Translations under genes and position numbers: made by a program
Shown here: positions 11,091 through 22,878 of the stretch, in pieces
Layout: every line of letters starts with the position of its first letter
Position numbering within the stretch: position 1 is the stretch's first letter
Notes under the pieces: model-generated
The model's database searches: none
Seen by the model: the letters and a program-made list of their open reading frames with translations, nothing else
What the model was told of the DNA's origin: nothing
Source of the DNA: Persicaria tinctoria
Lineage: Eukaryota > Streptophyta > Magnoliopsida > Caryophyllales > Polygonaceae
Reading direction: 5' to 3'
DNA length: 64,000 nucleotides
Assembly: GCA_037127255.1 (NCBI GenBank)
Contig: JBANSL010000014.1
Location: forward strand, 67,253,646-67,317,645

Positions 11091-12298
11091 TGTACAATCT
11101 CATCTTTTACCAGGACTAGGGTCGTTTCCCTTCAATTACCATAGTTTGTACTGTAACAAAATGGACCCGTAAACATATGAGGTATAAAGGATCCTAGGTG
11201 AGCCTCACTTTTAACTTTTTAAGAGGGTAGATGAAATATAAAAGATTTTTACCCACTTAACAAAATAAATAAAATAAATTGTGAAAATTTCGCGTGGTAT
11301 CCTCGAGGTAAGGTTTTTCTCGCATGGTGTACCAAATTTCGGTATAATTCGCTTGATTACCTTTTTTTTTCCACCTCATATCCTTTCGTTAAAATTGTTA
11401 ACATTTTCAGTTAAAATAATTTTAAAAAAAAAAAAAGGGCTGTTGAATTTTGACAACTTCCTCTCGGTTTTGGACGATTTCCTCTTGGCTTCTCAGAGGG
11501 AGACCACGAATGCCCGACGAAGGGAACACCTTGTGACGTCGACGGCCAGAGTAAGTTTTTTTTCCTTCCCTCCTCGACTGGTTATGAGATTTAGGGTTTT
11601 TGTTTTCGAATTAGGGATTTTGATTGGGTTGGATTGCATATGGAGGCTCTTGAAATTGGGATTAGATTTTGGGATCAATTTGATGTGAATCTCATTCCAT
11701 TTGTGTCATGTTGAATTGTTTCATACCTATTTTGAATTGGGGTTTAGGGATTAGATTTCGAATTTGGGGTTTATATTTCAAATTAATGATATTGAGTTGT
11801 TTATTTTGATGATTGAGTTTTTTTCATACCTATTCTATTGGCACGATTGCTTGCAATAACATCTATGAGTTTCATTTTCTTGACATTTGCATCAGTAGCT
11901 AGGTAGAAATGAGACTTATTTCATCATGTTAGTTTTGCTTGATACTTCTCATCCTTCTATGGGTGTAAGTTGAAATTAGCTGTTCTATTGTGTTTGGGTG
12001 TGATTTGTAACACACAAAGTTTTCTCAATGTGGTGGCATTCCATTTAGAACTGAATTCAGTTATTTGTTTATGCTTTGTTTGGGGATTAATTGGTTTCAT
12101 ATATTGCTGAGTTTTGGGGATTGGTTGTGAAAATGTTGATTGTTTGCTTGTACTCGTTGAATTTGTTGCCTATGTTGCATTATAAGACAGTGAAGGTCCA
12201 CTCCGGTCAAGTACTCTAGTACTCTAGGGTGTGTTTGGTAACGAGATGGATTTTAGTGGATGGAGATTATTTTTTAGGATGGAAGAGATGAAGATTAT
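11091..12298. other. No recognised gene; possible truncated 5' gene end
   Basis: Around 11470-11560 the sequence looks like a plant 5' UTR followed by a donor (CCAGA|GTAAGT at about 11548) and a T-rich, AGGGTTTT-containing intron-like stretch to about 12180. No downstream exon is identifiable before the copia LTR at 12299. The continuous 135-codon plus-strand ORF at 11281-11688 has no family resemblance and crosses the donor. Confidence 0.35.
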
Positions 12299-13300
12299 TG
12301 TTGACTCCACCTTGATCAAGACAAAACTTTGATATATAAATATATAGGTTTGATTTTATTTGATGAAAGTCAAAACCTACTCTATCATGTTACATTAAGT
12401 CTTTGGGCTTTATTATGTGCTTTATTATTTTGGGCTTGTATGTTGCTATTATACTAACTTGCAGGATGACCCAAATATATCATTCAAACGGCTGCTTCTA
12501 GAAGGAAATCAAATTGGCCGAAGAGATCTCCAAGTATCTAGGTTGTTACAAGGAGATCCTCAACGCCATTCTTCCTTCTTCTCCGTACGTGGTGGAATGA
12601 CATGATTCAAACGGCTCTCCTGAAGATTGCCACGGACGACATTCAAGCAGCATCTATAAAAGGAGATCGATGGACAACAATGAAGACACACAAGTTTGCT
12701 CGCTCATCTCCAAAGCATTCACTGCAATCGATCTTCAATCTCTCAAGGCCTTTACATTTATTGTTTTATCTTTTAATTTGTGAGAGATTTCATTGAGCGT
12801 TATTGTACAAGTCATAAGTTTTATACTAAGAGTGTACATCTACTCAAACGTATTCACTAGGCTATTATTTTACGAGAGCTTGGGCTGACTAGATATAGAA
12901 GCGGGTTAGGCTTCGAGAGGTAGAAGAAAGGAAGTTCTTCTAGGTTGTATCTAAGATCCATAAGGAGTGAAATAGTAGTGCTTTTGAATCCTACGGGTTG
13001 GAGAACCCTAGGCGGGGACGTAGGCCAAGTTCGTGTCGAACCTCGTTAACATATCGTGTGTCCTTGCATTACTTTCTGTTATTTATTTTCCGCATATTTA
13101 TTTCTAAGTTTTTGCAAAGGTCTTAACCAGTTATTAGAGAATTAACTAGACCTTGAACTCAACTACAAGACCTTGACACTCATTTCAAGGCCTTGACACT
13201 GAGACTGCGAAAATCGGCGATACTCTATTCATCACCTCCCCCCCCCCCCCCCCTCTAGAGTATTGTTTATTACTTTGTTTTACCTACTGTGACTCTTCCA
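12299..13300 (+). mobile_element. 5' LTR of copia element A
   Basis: It runs from TGTTGACTCCACC to CTCTTCCA, directly before the primer site. The first 354 bp match the truncated 3' LTR at 28888. A TATA-like TCTATAAAAGG is at 12651-12661. Near the 3' end, several AAGACCTTGA/CAAGGCCTTGA palindromes (13130-13200) precede a run of 16 C (13238-13253). That run is flanked by TACTCTA and TAGAGTA. Confidence 0.85.
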
Positions 13301-13318
13301 TTGGTATTAGCCTAACTC
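13301..13318 (+). promoter_or_regulatory. Primer-binding site, tRNA-Met type, mutated
   Basis: TTGGTATTAGCCTAACTC corresponds to the copia consensus TGGTATCAGAGC with substitutions. It abuts the LTR end. The intact version is in copia element B at about 36996-37010. Confidence 0.75.
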
Positions 13319-13351
13319 ACATCGTTTGATATTACTATCTGTGGGATAACC

Positions 13352-15140
13352 ATGTCTACTGTAGGTGATGGAGGTTTTGCTCAAGGAAGATCTACTAATC
13401 GCTCTCCACTCTTTGTTGGAAACAACTTTGTGCATTGGAGGTCACTGATGCAGATGTTTATCATCGATCAGGACTTGAAAATTTGGGACATCGTTAAGAA
13501 TGGACCGAAGAAGCCAATAAAGACAACTCCAACGGGAGCCTCGGGGGCTAAGGAAGAAAGCGAATACAATCAGACTGAATTGGAGAACGTGGCCAAGAAT
13601 TACAAGGCCATGAATCTGCTTTACTGTGGTTTAGATGCCAATGAATATAACCGAGTTTCTTCTTGCAGGAGTGCTAAAGAAATTTGGGACAAATTGGTAG
13701 CTACCTATGAAGGAACAAGTCAAGTTAAGGAAACCAAGATCAATATTTTTTTTCGACAGTATGAGCTATTCAAGATGAATTCCGATGAGACTGTTAAGGA
13801 GATGTTCACTCGATTTACTCAAATCGTGAACAATCTGGACTCTCTTGGGAAAACGTTTTCAAACGAAGAAAAAGTCAAGAAGATGCTGTGGAGCTTGCCA
13901 AAGAACAAGTGGGGTCCAAAAGTGACGGCCATCGAAGAAGCTCAAGACCTCAGAACATTGCCTCTTGATGACTTTCTTAGGAAATTAATCACACACGAGA
14001 TGATCCTTAATGAAGAAGATGGTGATCTGCCATCCAATACAAAGAATCTGGCACTCAAAGCCAAAAAAAGAAGACGAGCCATCTGGGGATATCGATAGTG
14101 ATGATGAAGAAGATCCCTTTACCTAGATCACAAGGGGACTTGCTCGGATTCTCAAGATGAAGAAGCAATTTTCAAACAGAGACTACTCTAGACCCTCAAA
14201 GTATAAAGGTAAGTCAGCGAATTTTACCAAGAAAACTAAAACATTGTCTTGTTTTGAATGTGGTGACACAGATCACTTGGTGAAAAAATGCCCTCAGAAG
14301 ATAAAGAATAAGTACAAGAAGAATGATTGGAAGAAGAAAGCTATGATGGCAGGCTGAAGTGACTCTGACTCCTCTAGTGAATCGGACTCAAATGATGAAC
14401 AAGCAAATTTGTGCTTAACAGCTAGTCATGAAGAAAGTTCCAAACGTCATCTTGAGGGAGTGGTAAGGGATTTGATTTATAGTCCTACTGCTGTTCTTTT
14501 CGAATTCTTAAAAAATATGATTGTCAATGAGGAAAACTATGTTCATGACACTAACTCTTTGAAAGAAAAGGTTTTGGAACAGGAGAAAAGATTGAGTGAG
14601 TTGTCGCTGGAAGTGAATAATCTCAAAGCCTTTCAGACAGCCCTTGACATTAAAGTCAAGGCCTTAGAATCGGAGAAATCTGATATCAAGCGTGATCTTT
14701 CTTCTCTAAGGAACTGTCGTAGTGAATTAGAGAATGAAAATATTAAGTTGACTGAGAAGTGTAGAGACCAGCAGACTGCTCTCATTCGATTCACCAATTC
14801 TAAAGCTAACCTTGATAATATGTTAGGTGAATAACAAACCTCTCTCAACAAAAGTGGTATTGGCTACAACCAAAATTTTCCAAAGAAATCCTCTACCACT
14901 TTTGTAAAGGCTAAAGGGAACTAGTGTACCCCAACTTGCTTTTTCTGTTGCAAGAAGGGACACGTTAAGAAAACTTGCCCTTTTAGGAGAAAGGACCCTT
15001 ATATTATTCGTAATACTTTTCCCGTACTCTTGTATGAACAGGTCAAATAGGTTTGGGTTCCTAAAGGGACAAGACCACCTAACATGGTCTATTCCAATTA
15101 CGATTCTAGACTTGTATATTGGTCTAGTCGAAAAGGTTGA
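13352..15140 (+). pseudogene. copia element A gag
   Basis: It starts with MSTVGDGGFAQGRS; the gag core has LFVGNNFVHWRSLMQMF, AKEIWDKLVATYEGTSQVKE and KWGPKV. A frameshift near 14075 ends the first ORF (248 aa). The frame resumes with MKKQFSNRDYSR and a CCHC knuckle CFECGDTDHLVKKC. After a TGA near 14355 comes an acidic Ser/Asp stretch and a predicted coiled coil (about 14530-14830, LKEKVLEQEKRLSELSLE). Further stops follow near 14832 and 14923, then a second knuckle CFFCCKKGHVKKTC (about 14940-14980), another TAG near 15048, and WSSRKG before TGA at 15138. Element B has the same plan. Confidence 0.85.
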
Positions 15141-15158
15141 TGGTTGGTTGTTTTGTAG

Positions 15159-17721
15159 GATATCACCAAGGCAAAGGAGCTTAAATGGATTCTAGACAGT
15201 GGATGTTCAAGACATATGAGTGAAAAGAAGACCCTATTCCACGAACTTAAAAAGCAATCCACTGGATCTATAACACTTGGTGATAAAGGAAAGTGTGACA
15301 TCATTGGTATTGGTAAAGTTAGGAATGATCCCAATAATTATATTGAAGATGTCTATCTTGTTGATGGTTTAAAATATAATTTACTTAGTATTTCACAATT
15401 ATGTGACAAGGGCAAAAAAGTATGTTTGGACAGTAAAAAGTATGAAGTATGTGATAAAAATACAGGAGACATCGTGCTTACTGCCCATCGGTTCAACAAC
15501 CTATATGCTGTAAACGCTGGTCAAGTAGCGGGGACTAATCTGAAGTGTCTCAAGGCCTTGACTGATGATCCAAGGCTTTGGCATAGAAGATTAGGGCACA
15601 TCAGCATGCATACTATGAAGAAGTTGTTATCAAAAGAGTTGGTTCGAGGACTACCTGATCTAAGCTTCAAAGGTAATGAACTGTGCAATGCGTGCACTAG
15701 AGGTAAACAAACTGGAAGCTTATTCAAGCCTAAAAAGGTTGTAAGTTCTTCTAGACCCATTGAACTTTTGCATATAGATTTATGTGGACCTATGCGTGTC
15801 AAGTTTCCCAAAGGTGAACAATATATTCTTGTCATTGTTGATGATTATTCTCGTTTTACTTGGGTTTCTTTTTAAGAGAAAAATCAGAGGCTTTATTCGA
15901 ATTTTCAAAACTATGCAAGGAGTTACAAACTTTGAAAAAATGCCTATTGTCTTTATTAGAAGTGATCATGGGCGTGGGTTTGATTAACTAGAGTTTAATT
16001 TATTTTGTGCAAAATATGTGATTTCACATAATTTTTCAGCTCCTAGAACACCTTAACAAAACGGGGTTGTGGAACGAAAGAACCGCACCCCGAAGGATAT
16101 GTCTAGGACTATGCTTTTAGAAAATGATTTGCCAAAATTCTTTTGGGCCGAGGCTGTCAATACAACCAACTATATTTTAAATCGATGCTTGATTCACCCC
16201 ATTTTGAAGAAAACTCCTTACGAACATTTCAAAGGAAGAAAGCCTAGTGTTTCGTATTTCAAACCTTTTGGATTTAAATGTTTTGTTCACAACAATGGCA
16301 AGGACAATCTTAGGAAATTTGATGCACGTAGTGATGAAGGGGCTTTTCTTGGTTACTCCCTTAATAGTAAAGCATATTGAATCTTTAATAAACGTACTAA
16401 AATTGTCGAGGAAAGCATTCATGTTATATTTGATGAAAGAAATGATGGTGCGTTAAGTGATAGCTTTGCAGATTTAAACTTGAATCAACATGAAGATCTA
16501 GGTTCTGATGGGGAAGAAGAAAAAGAAAAGGCTCGACGTCGAAATATGCAAGAGCAAATTCAAGATACGTTCGAGCAATCTCCAGACCTTGAACTGCAGG
16601 TTCAAGACCTTGAACAGAGATTTCAAGGCCTTAACTTAGGAAACACCGAGCCTGAACCAAGTGGAGCAAATGAGCCTCAAGGTCATGAAGAATCATCAGC
16701 ACCTCAAGAACCTAGAAGACGAAAGTTCAAGCAAGCATCATCACATCCTATGGAGAATATACTCTTTGATCCCAAGTCCGGTATTCAAACACGTTCAAGT
16801 TTAAGAAACTTGTGTGCCTTTTATGCGTTTGTTTCTCTTGTAGAACCCAAAAAGGTGACCGAAGCACTTCAAGAGCCAGACTGGAATATAGCTATTCAAA
16901 GTGAACTTAATGAGTTCGAAAGAAACAAAGTCTGGACCCTCAAGCCGAGACCAAAGAATCAATCCGTCATAGGGACAAGATGGGTCTTCAGGAACAAACT
17001 TGATGAGGATGGTAAGATTATCCGAAACAAAGCAAGGCTTGTGGCACAGGGCTACAACCAAGAGGAAGGTATCGACTACGAGGAGACCTTTTCTCCCGTA
17101 GCCAGGCTTGAGGCCATTCGCATGCTTCTCGCTTTTGCTTCTTTTAGGGGTATAAAACTCGTTCAAATGGACGTAAAATGTGCCTTTTTAAATGGTTTTT
17201 TGGAGGAAGAAGTTTATCTTGCACAACCTCCCGATTTTGAAAGCAAAAAATTTCCAGACTATGTCTACAAGTTAGACAAAGCTCTTTATGGTTTGAAACA
17301 GGCCCCAAGGGCTTGGTATGAGAGGTTATCAAAATATCTTTTGAAAAATGGTTTTAAAAGAGGTTTGATTGATAAAACCTTGCTTGTCAAGACAAGAGGA
17401 AATGATCGTTTGATTGTTCAAATCTATGTGGACGATATATTATTTGGTGCTACTAATGACTCTCTTTGCAAAGAGTTTTCCGACATTATGTGCAGGGAGT
17501 TCGAGACGAGTATGATGAGTGAACTCACATTTTTCCTTGGATTACAAGCTTACCAATCTAAGAAAGGGATTTTCCTTAATCAAGGAAAGTGTACCAGGGA
17601 TCTACTCAAGAAGTATAGCATGGATCAATCCAAGGTGGAAAAGACTCCTATGAGTTCTACCCTATCCCTAGATCATGACGAGAACAGTAAAAGTGTGAAT
17701 AAAAAAGAATATCATGGCACG
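15159..17721 (+). pseudogene. copia element A pol: protease, integrase and reverse transcriptase
   Basis: Pol starts right after a TAG at 15156 (DITKAKELKW). The aspartic protease site is LDSGCSRHM (15190). The pre-integrase zinc region is WHRRLGHISMH..CNACTRGK (about 15580-15710), and the integrase core begins LLHIDLCGPM. Breaks: a frameshift/stop near 15873, CAA to TAA in the integrase at about 15985 and 16053, and CGA to TGA at 16378. RT (16480-17721) is open: GTRWVFRNKLDEDG, QMDVKCAFLNG, LYGLKQAPRAWYERL, and YVDD at about 17425. The linker 16560-16640 encodes repeated QDLE from CAAGACCTTGAA palindromes. RT is cut at KKEYHG by the Athila insertion and continues at 25934. Confidence 0.9.
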
Positions 17722-18986
17722 TGATAATGCATATTTCATACAGGCATTATAGGTATTTCTTATTGCATTTAGATAGAAGTTTTGCATATGTTTTGGTCTA
17801 GTTTCATGTGTTGCTTGTGAAGTATTCGAGTTCAGAATCTATGCCTTTTTAGTGTTTATTTTGCAGAGTTACAATCCAACCTTGGAAGGGATCTTGGATG
17901 AGCTTAAGAGACATGTTTTGGAGAATATGGAGGCTGAGGAAGAGGCTAAGAAGGAGCAAGGAAGCACAACATTTAAGAAAAGAAGGAAAATCCGTCACTG
18001 AGGATGGCAGCGCCCGCCGCTATGCCGTAGCCAGCAAACTACGATTTAATCTACGATTTAATCTGAAGATTTTATTTCCTATTAAGTTATATTTATTTAT
18101 AGGGTTTTCCCACGACCATATTTAAGTTATTTTCCATCATTTGAGAGAGAGAAACATATACATTTGCTTTAGAACCAGTTAGGGTTTCATGAATACATTG
18201 AGAGAGAAGAGAGGCTTTTGGCCTATCAGTTGCTAAATTCATAGTTTCGCCTGTGATTCGAAGACATGGTTGAATAGATTGTGAGGATTTGGTTCTAATT
18301 AGTTATTTATATTTATCATCTTGTGCTTATTTATTATATTTGTGTTCCTTTCTATGATTGATCACCATGTTAGGAATTACATCTTAGCTATGAATTTGTT
18401 ATTGTATTCTTGATAGCAAACAAAGGCATTGAAGTATTGGTATTTCTTTATCTTTGTAGTGGATGATTTCGGTTGATCTATGTTGATAGATGTCGATTAG
18501 GGTAATTAGGGTTTGCACCTTGCTTGTCTTAATTGCATTGAATCAATATGCCAATTCGTCTAATTACTTGAGTGCCTAATGCTATTCTTTAGTGATATTG
18601 AATAAGGTGATTGTATCTCTGCGGATCCTTCAACTTTAGTCAAGTAGACATATGATTATGAATAATTAATGAATCAATCCTAGGACCATGAACCTCAACC
18701 ATTGTCATGAGAATTACAGGTGAAATGTCTTCCCTACTTTGTTATTAATCATTTTTCAATCATACAAATAGTTACTTTATTCCCTTTATTGCTTTGTCTT
18801 CAACCATTGCTTTTGTCATAAGAGTCTTTGTTAAGAGTTATTGAGTAGTGAATCGCTTCTCCCTGTGGGTTCGACACCGGACTTTATTGCTTTACTAGTA
18901 GTTGTCTATTGGTCTTGAGGTTTGAGTTTGGATATTATTACTATTTGATAAAGGGCGAAATTGCCAACGACGTTCGTCCCGTATCA
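17722..18986 (+). mobile_element. 5' LTR of the gag/env Athila element
   Basis: TGATAATGCATATTTC to CCCGTATCA. It contains one GCAGCGCCCGCCGC motif (about 18006) and a T-arm-like GGTTCGACACC (18868-18878), 115 bp before the primer site. The 3' LTR differs by a 12-bp repeat unit (ACGATTTAATCT duplicated here) and scattered substitutions. Confidence 0.9.
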
Positions 18987-18992
18987 AATTCT

Positions 18993-19010
18993 TGGCGCCG
19001 TTGCCGAGGA
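18993..19010 (+). promoter_or_regulatory. Primer-binding site (tRNA-Asp)
   Basis: TGGCGCCGTTGCCGAGGA starts 6 bp after the LTR end. It is complementary to the plant tRNA-Asp 3' end. Confidence 0.9.
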
Positions 19011-19102
19011 GAAGAAAGGAGTTTGCTTTTCTTTATCTCTTTCATTGACTCTTTTTCTTTTGCTTTTGTTTTTGTTTTTCTTTGAGTCTTTTGTGTTCTT
19101 GT

Positions 19103-20652
19103 ATGGTTCAAACTAGATCTTCTAATTCATTGCCTTTGTCTTTTGATTATGAGATTGAAAGATCTCTTCGGTTGAAAAGGAGGCTCGAGTTTGACACAAA
19201 TAAAGAGATGGGAGACGAAGTTGATAATCCACCAAGAAGGACCCTGAGAAACCTAAAGAAACCTAATTTGAGTGCCCAACCACTTGCAATTAGACTTCCT
19301 AATCTCCCCGAGGGTTTAAGATTTGAGTATAAGTCAAATTGGTCTACTATTTTGCCTTATTTTCATGGATTGCCTGGGGAGGAACCAAACAAACACCTTG
19401 CCACCTTTGTGAGTGTGTGTGATAGACTTAGACCCCAAGGCCTTACCGATTACCAATTGATGTTGAGAGTGTTCCCCTCTACTTTGAAAGATTCTGCAAG
19501 CGATTGGCTTTACTACCTACCCCCAGAAAGCATTACTACTTGGGTTGAATTGAAGATAGCTTTCCTGCAAAAGTACTTTCCTGCGACTCGCCTCAACAAA
19601 CTAAAGAAGGAGTTGTCTAGTATTGAGCAATCACCTACGGAAAGTCTTTATGAGTATGTTAAGTGGTTCAAGAAGCTTAAGGGTAGTTGTCCACAGCATG
19701 GTATACCCGAGGATGATTTGGTTTTATATCTTTATGAGGGCTTGCTTGACACCAATAGGAGTTTCATCAATGCTACTAGTGGAGGAGATATTTTGGATAA
19801 GACATCTCAGGAAGCAATGCAAATTTTTGAAGGGTTGGCGAATGCATCGCAACAATATGGGAAACACCAAGGAGTTAGAGGAGTTCATAAGTTGGATAAT
19901 TCTAAAGATGGTCGCAAGGATGATTTAGATAGGCTCACGGAGATAGTGAACAAGATGGCTATGCAAATGAATCAGTCTCAGCAGCCTAGACTTTGTGGTG
20001 TCTGTGGAGATCCAACTCATCCGAATGATAAGTGTCCTTTGGTTCAAGAGGATGTCGCTGATGTTAGTGTTTTGGATTATGGACCTCGCCACAACTTTGG
20101 TAACAATGGTTACAATCAGGGTTGCAATTCAAATTATCAAAGTGGATTCAACGGCAGGGGTCAGCTGCAACAAGTTCCTTATCAGAGAGGACAATTTGAG
20201 AATTGTCAAAGAAACACTCAACAAGAGGATAGAGATTATACATTGAGGTTGTTGTTAGATAAATTGAGTGTTCAAGAGAAGATATTGAGTCAAATGGCTA
20301 AGGAGATTGGAGAATTGAAAGCGAAAGATTCGGGGAAGTTGCCATCACAAGTGATAGTTAATCCGAAGGAAAATGTAAGTGCCATGATCCTTAGAGGAGG
20401 ATAACAAGTGAATGTGCCCACTAGAAATGTTGAAGAGAGGCCTAAGGAGGTGATTGATGTGGGAGAGGAAGAGAAGAAAGAGTCGAATTCGCACCCTGTT
20501 GACCACGACGCCCGCCGCCCCTCACCATGGTGCCCGACGTTGTTCAATAAGAAATTGATTGGTGCAATTGATGGACATGTTGGAGAAATTCCTAAGGTTC
20601 CCCCTCTTGTCAAGAAAAGGACAAGTGTGGAGGATCTTGATGGGATAACTTA
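19103..20652 (+). pseudogene. Athila gag of the pol-less element
   Basis: ATG at 19103 (MVQTRSSNSLPLSFDYEIERS), chosen because the same start is kept in the copy at 60984; the frame is also open upstream to 19082. Gag core: YFHGLPGEEPNKHLATF, DSASDWLYYLPPESIT, KAFLQKYFPATR-like, SLYEYVKWFKKLKGSCPQHG. Knuckle CGVCGDPTHPNDKC near 19995. A Gly/Asn/Gln-rich tail follows. TAA at 20402 interrupts it after MILRGG. The frame continues with NVPTRNVEERPKEV and ends at 20652. Between these, DHDARRPSPWCP is encoded by a CGCCCGCCG motif block (about 20503-20545). Confidence 0.85.
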
Positions 20653-21669
20653 ATCAAGAAATGTATCACGTCGAGCCAAAGACGTGAAACAAAGACGCTT
20701 CTTGGGAGGCAACCCAATGTAAGTTAGGTAATATTATTTCATTTTGCATTTAGTTTTTCAATTCAATAAAGCAGGAAAAATCCTTTTGCTGAATATTGGA
20801 GTAGTGTCGTGTTTAACCCTTTGGTAAGAGGGATTTTGATTGATTTCAATACGAAAACACGTTCTGGACATCACAGCGCCCGCCGCCCTCCCTGTTCACC
20901 AGACGCGTCCGGATTTTTGGAAAATTTGGAAGGGAGTATATTCTATCTTTTATTTTTAGTAATTCCGGTTGTTTTAGGTTAGATTTAGTTTTTTTCTATC
21001 TTTTTAGGATTATTTGTTTTGTCCTTTTATTTTTAGGAGTAGATTTATTTTATTTTATCTTTAGAATTAGATTATTTTCCATCTTAGGTTAGTTTATTTT
21101 CTATCTTAGTTAGTTCTATCTATCTTAGGATATGTTAGTCTATCTAGGATTAGTTTATATTAGGGTTAATTTATCTTTTATTTTTCTGATTTTTCTTTTA
21201 TTTATTTCTATCTATTTCTAATATATCTTTTTCTTTTTGATAGAAAATTCCTTTTCCAACATTACCATAATCCCCATTCCATATTATAAATTTATCAAAG
21301 CCTTTCTCCAAAGAAACCCACAAACCCCAAAGATCCTACTTGAATCCATTCCAAAAACCTAAAAAGCCTTTTGTTTCAATTGATTTCTTACCCATCGAAT
21401 ACTTTCCATCATTACCCTTCATCCATCAAATTCAATCTTTTTCCATACCACACCCCTATCTATCACCAAAAAGAGATTTTGAAACCAAGTTGATCATCAA
21501 AGTTCGAGTTTGGAGGAGTTGGGACGTTGATTCTTCAACATTTTAAGGATTTGCGTACTGTTGCTCACGGCACCCACCGTCCCATACACGACGCCCACCG
21601 CCACCTGCAGAAGGTCGTCTTTGGTTGTTTTTGTGGTGTTCTTCGATTTTTCTTCTTGAGTTGTGCATT
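20653..21669. other. Spacer between gag and env-like gene
   Basis: It starts with the marker that normally follows Athila pol (AAACAAAGACGCTTCTTGGG, then AGGCAACCCAA). A GCGCCCGCCGCC motif follows at about 20877, then a T-rich stretch of TTTAGGATTAG-like degenerate repeats (20940-21240), and more CGCCCACCG motifs at 21566-21605. The short ORF at 21340-21546 has no recognised homology. Confidence 0.7.
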
Positions 21670-22878
21670 ATGTCGTTGGTTCCTGCTATGGAGATGTCTA
21701 CTATTATGCCTTGGGAGCATGCAGAGCGTTGGCGTAAGCTTGAAAAGAGGGAGTATCGATCCACTTTGTTCTTTCATCCCCCGATGTTGCAACGTTTGGG
21801 ATTGTTTGAGGAGGTCTCTCGGCTTCTTGAGAAAGGAGGCTTGGGAAATTTCTTGGATCATGTTGAATTCACCTATCCTGTGTTGGTGAGAGAGTTCTTG
21901 GCTACCTTGGAGTATCATTCTGATTTGGAAATTCGCTTCCAGTTGAGGAGTAGAAAGTTCGTGGTGACCAAGGATCTCATTGCACAAGCTTTTGGGATTA
22001 CTACGATGCCTGCTGATGCTTATGGGTATGAGATAGCTGCTCCATGTCCTCATGACACATGGAAAGAGGCTACTGGTAGGTCCTGCGAGTTGGGTGGACG
22101 CCACCGTGATTATATGATTACCTATCCTGCTTTGAGATTGTGTTACATGGTGTTGTGTTGCTCTTTCTTGGGTATGGATGACCCTACTGTGGTTACTATG
22201 AGATCCTGGAGCCATGTTTACTATTTGATCCCTGAGGCATTGCATATTCCTGACTGGGTTCAGTTATTTCTAGGGAGTTGCATGGAGGTGATTAGGGCTA
22301 CTCATGTGAGATCTGATCATATTGTTAGTTTTGGAGGTCTGATATCGCTGATTGCTCACCGAGTGGGTGTCTGTCTTGATGACTTGCGCTCTCTTGATCG
22401 TGAGAAGGTCTACAATACTGCCAACCTGAATTGGTGGGGCATTACTGAGTATGCCCAACGTCCTGATGGGACAGAGTGTTTCAGATGGACTTCAGGAGAG
22501 ACTTTTGAGCATCACCTTTATCTGCCTACAGAGCTGCCTTACTGCTATCGGACATCAGATTTCAATATCAGTCACAACAGATTTCCCTTGCAGCCAATTG
22601 AGGATGTTTCTGAGGTTTATGGCTAGGCAGCAAGGGATGAGCCTGATAAGATTGAAGAAGAAGGCATAGCAGAGAAAGAAGAAGTTGTTGAGGAAGACGT
22701 TGGTCCTGTTTATGCTACATTGGAAGATCTTGAGCGTTGATTTGATGAGTTTGAAGCGAGCACTGTAGACAAGCTCGCTGGCATTGCTAATAAGCTCTCT
22801 GGTCTTCAGGCTGCCGTGTTGATTGTCTTCCAGGGTATGAAACAGCGGTCTGGATCCCAGACCCCGCCTTCACAGTAA
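21670..22878 (+). pseudogene. env-like ORF (ATHILA ORF-1 family), two nonsense codons
   Basis: The start at 21670 (MSLVPAMEMSTIMPWEHA) is chosen over the ATG at 21625, whose 15 extra codons are hydrophobic but not conserved. The family hallmark is present: FHPPMLQRLGLFEEVSRLLE, FTYPVLVREFLATLEY, KDLIAQAFGI, AHRVGVCLDDL. The function of this ORF family is unknown; it is found downstream of pol in Athila elements and is often called env-like by position only. No convincing signal peptide or C-terminal membrane anchor is visible. TAG at 22624 and TGA at 22738 interrupt an acidic tail (KIEEEGIAEKEEVVEEDVG) that ends at 22878. Confidence 0.75.
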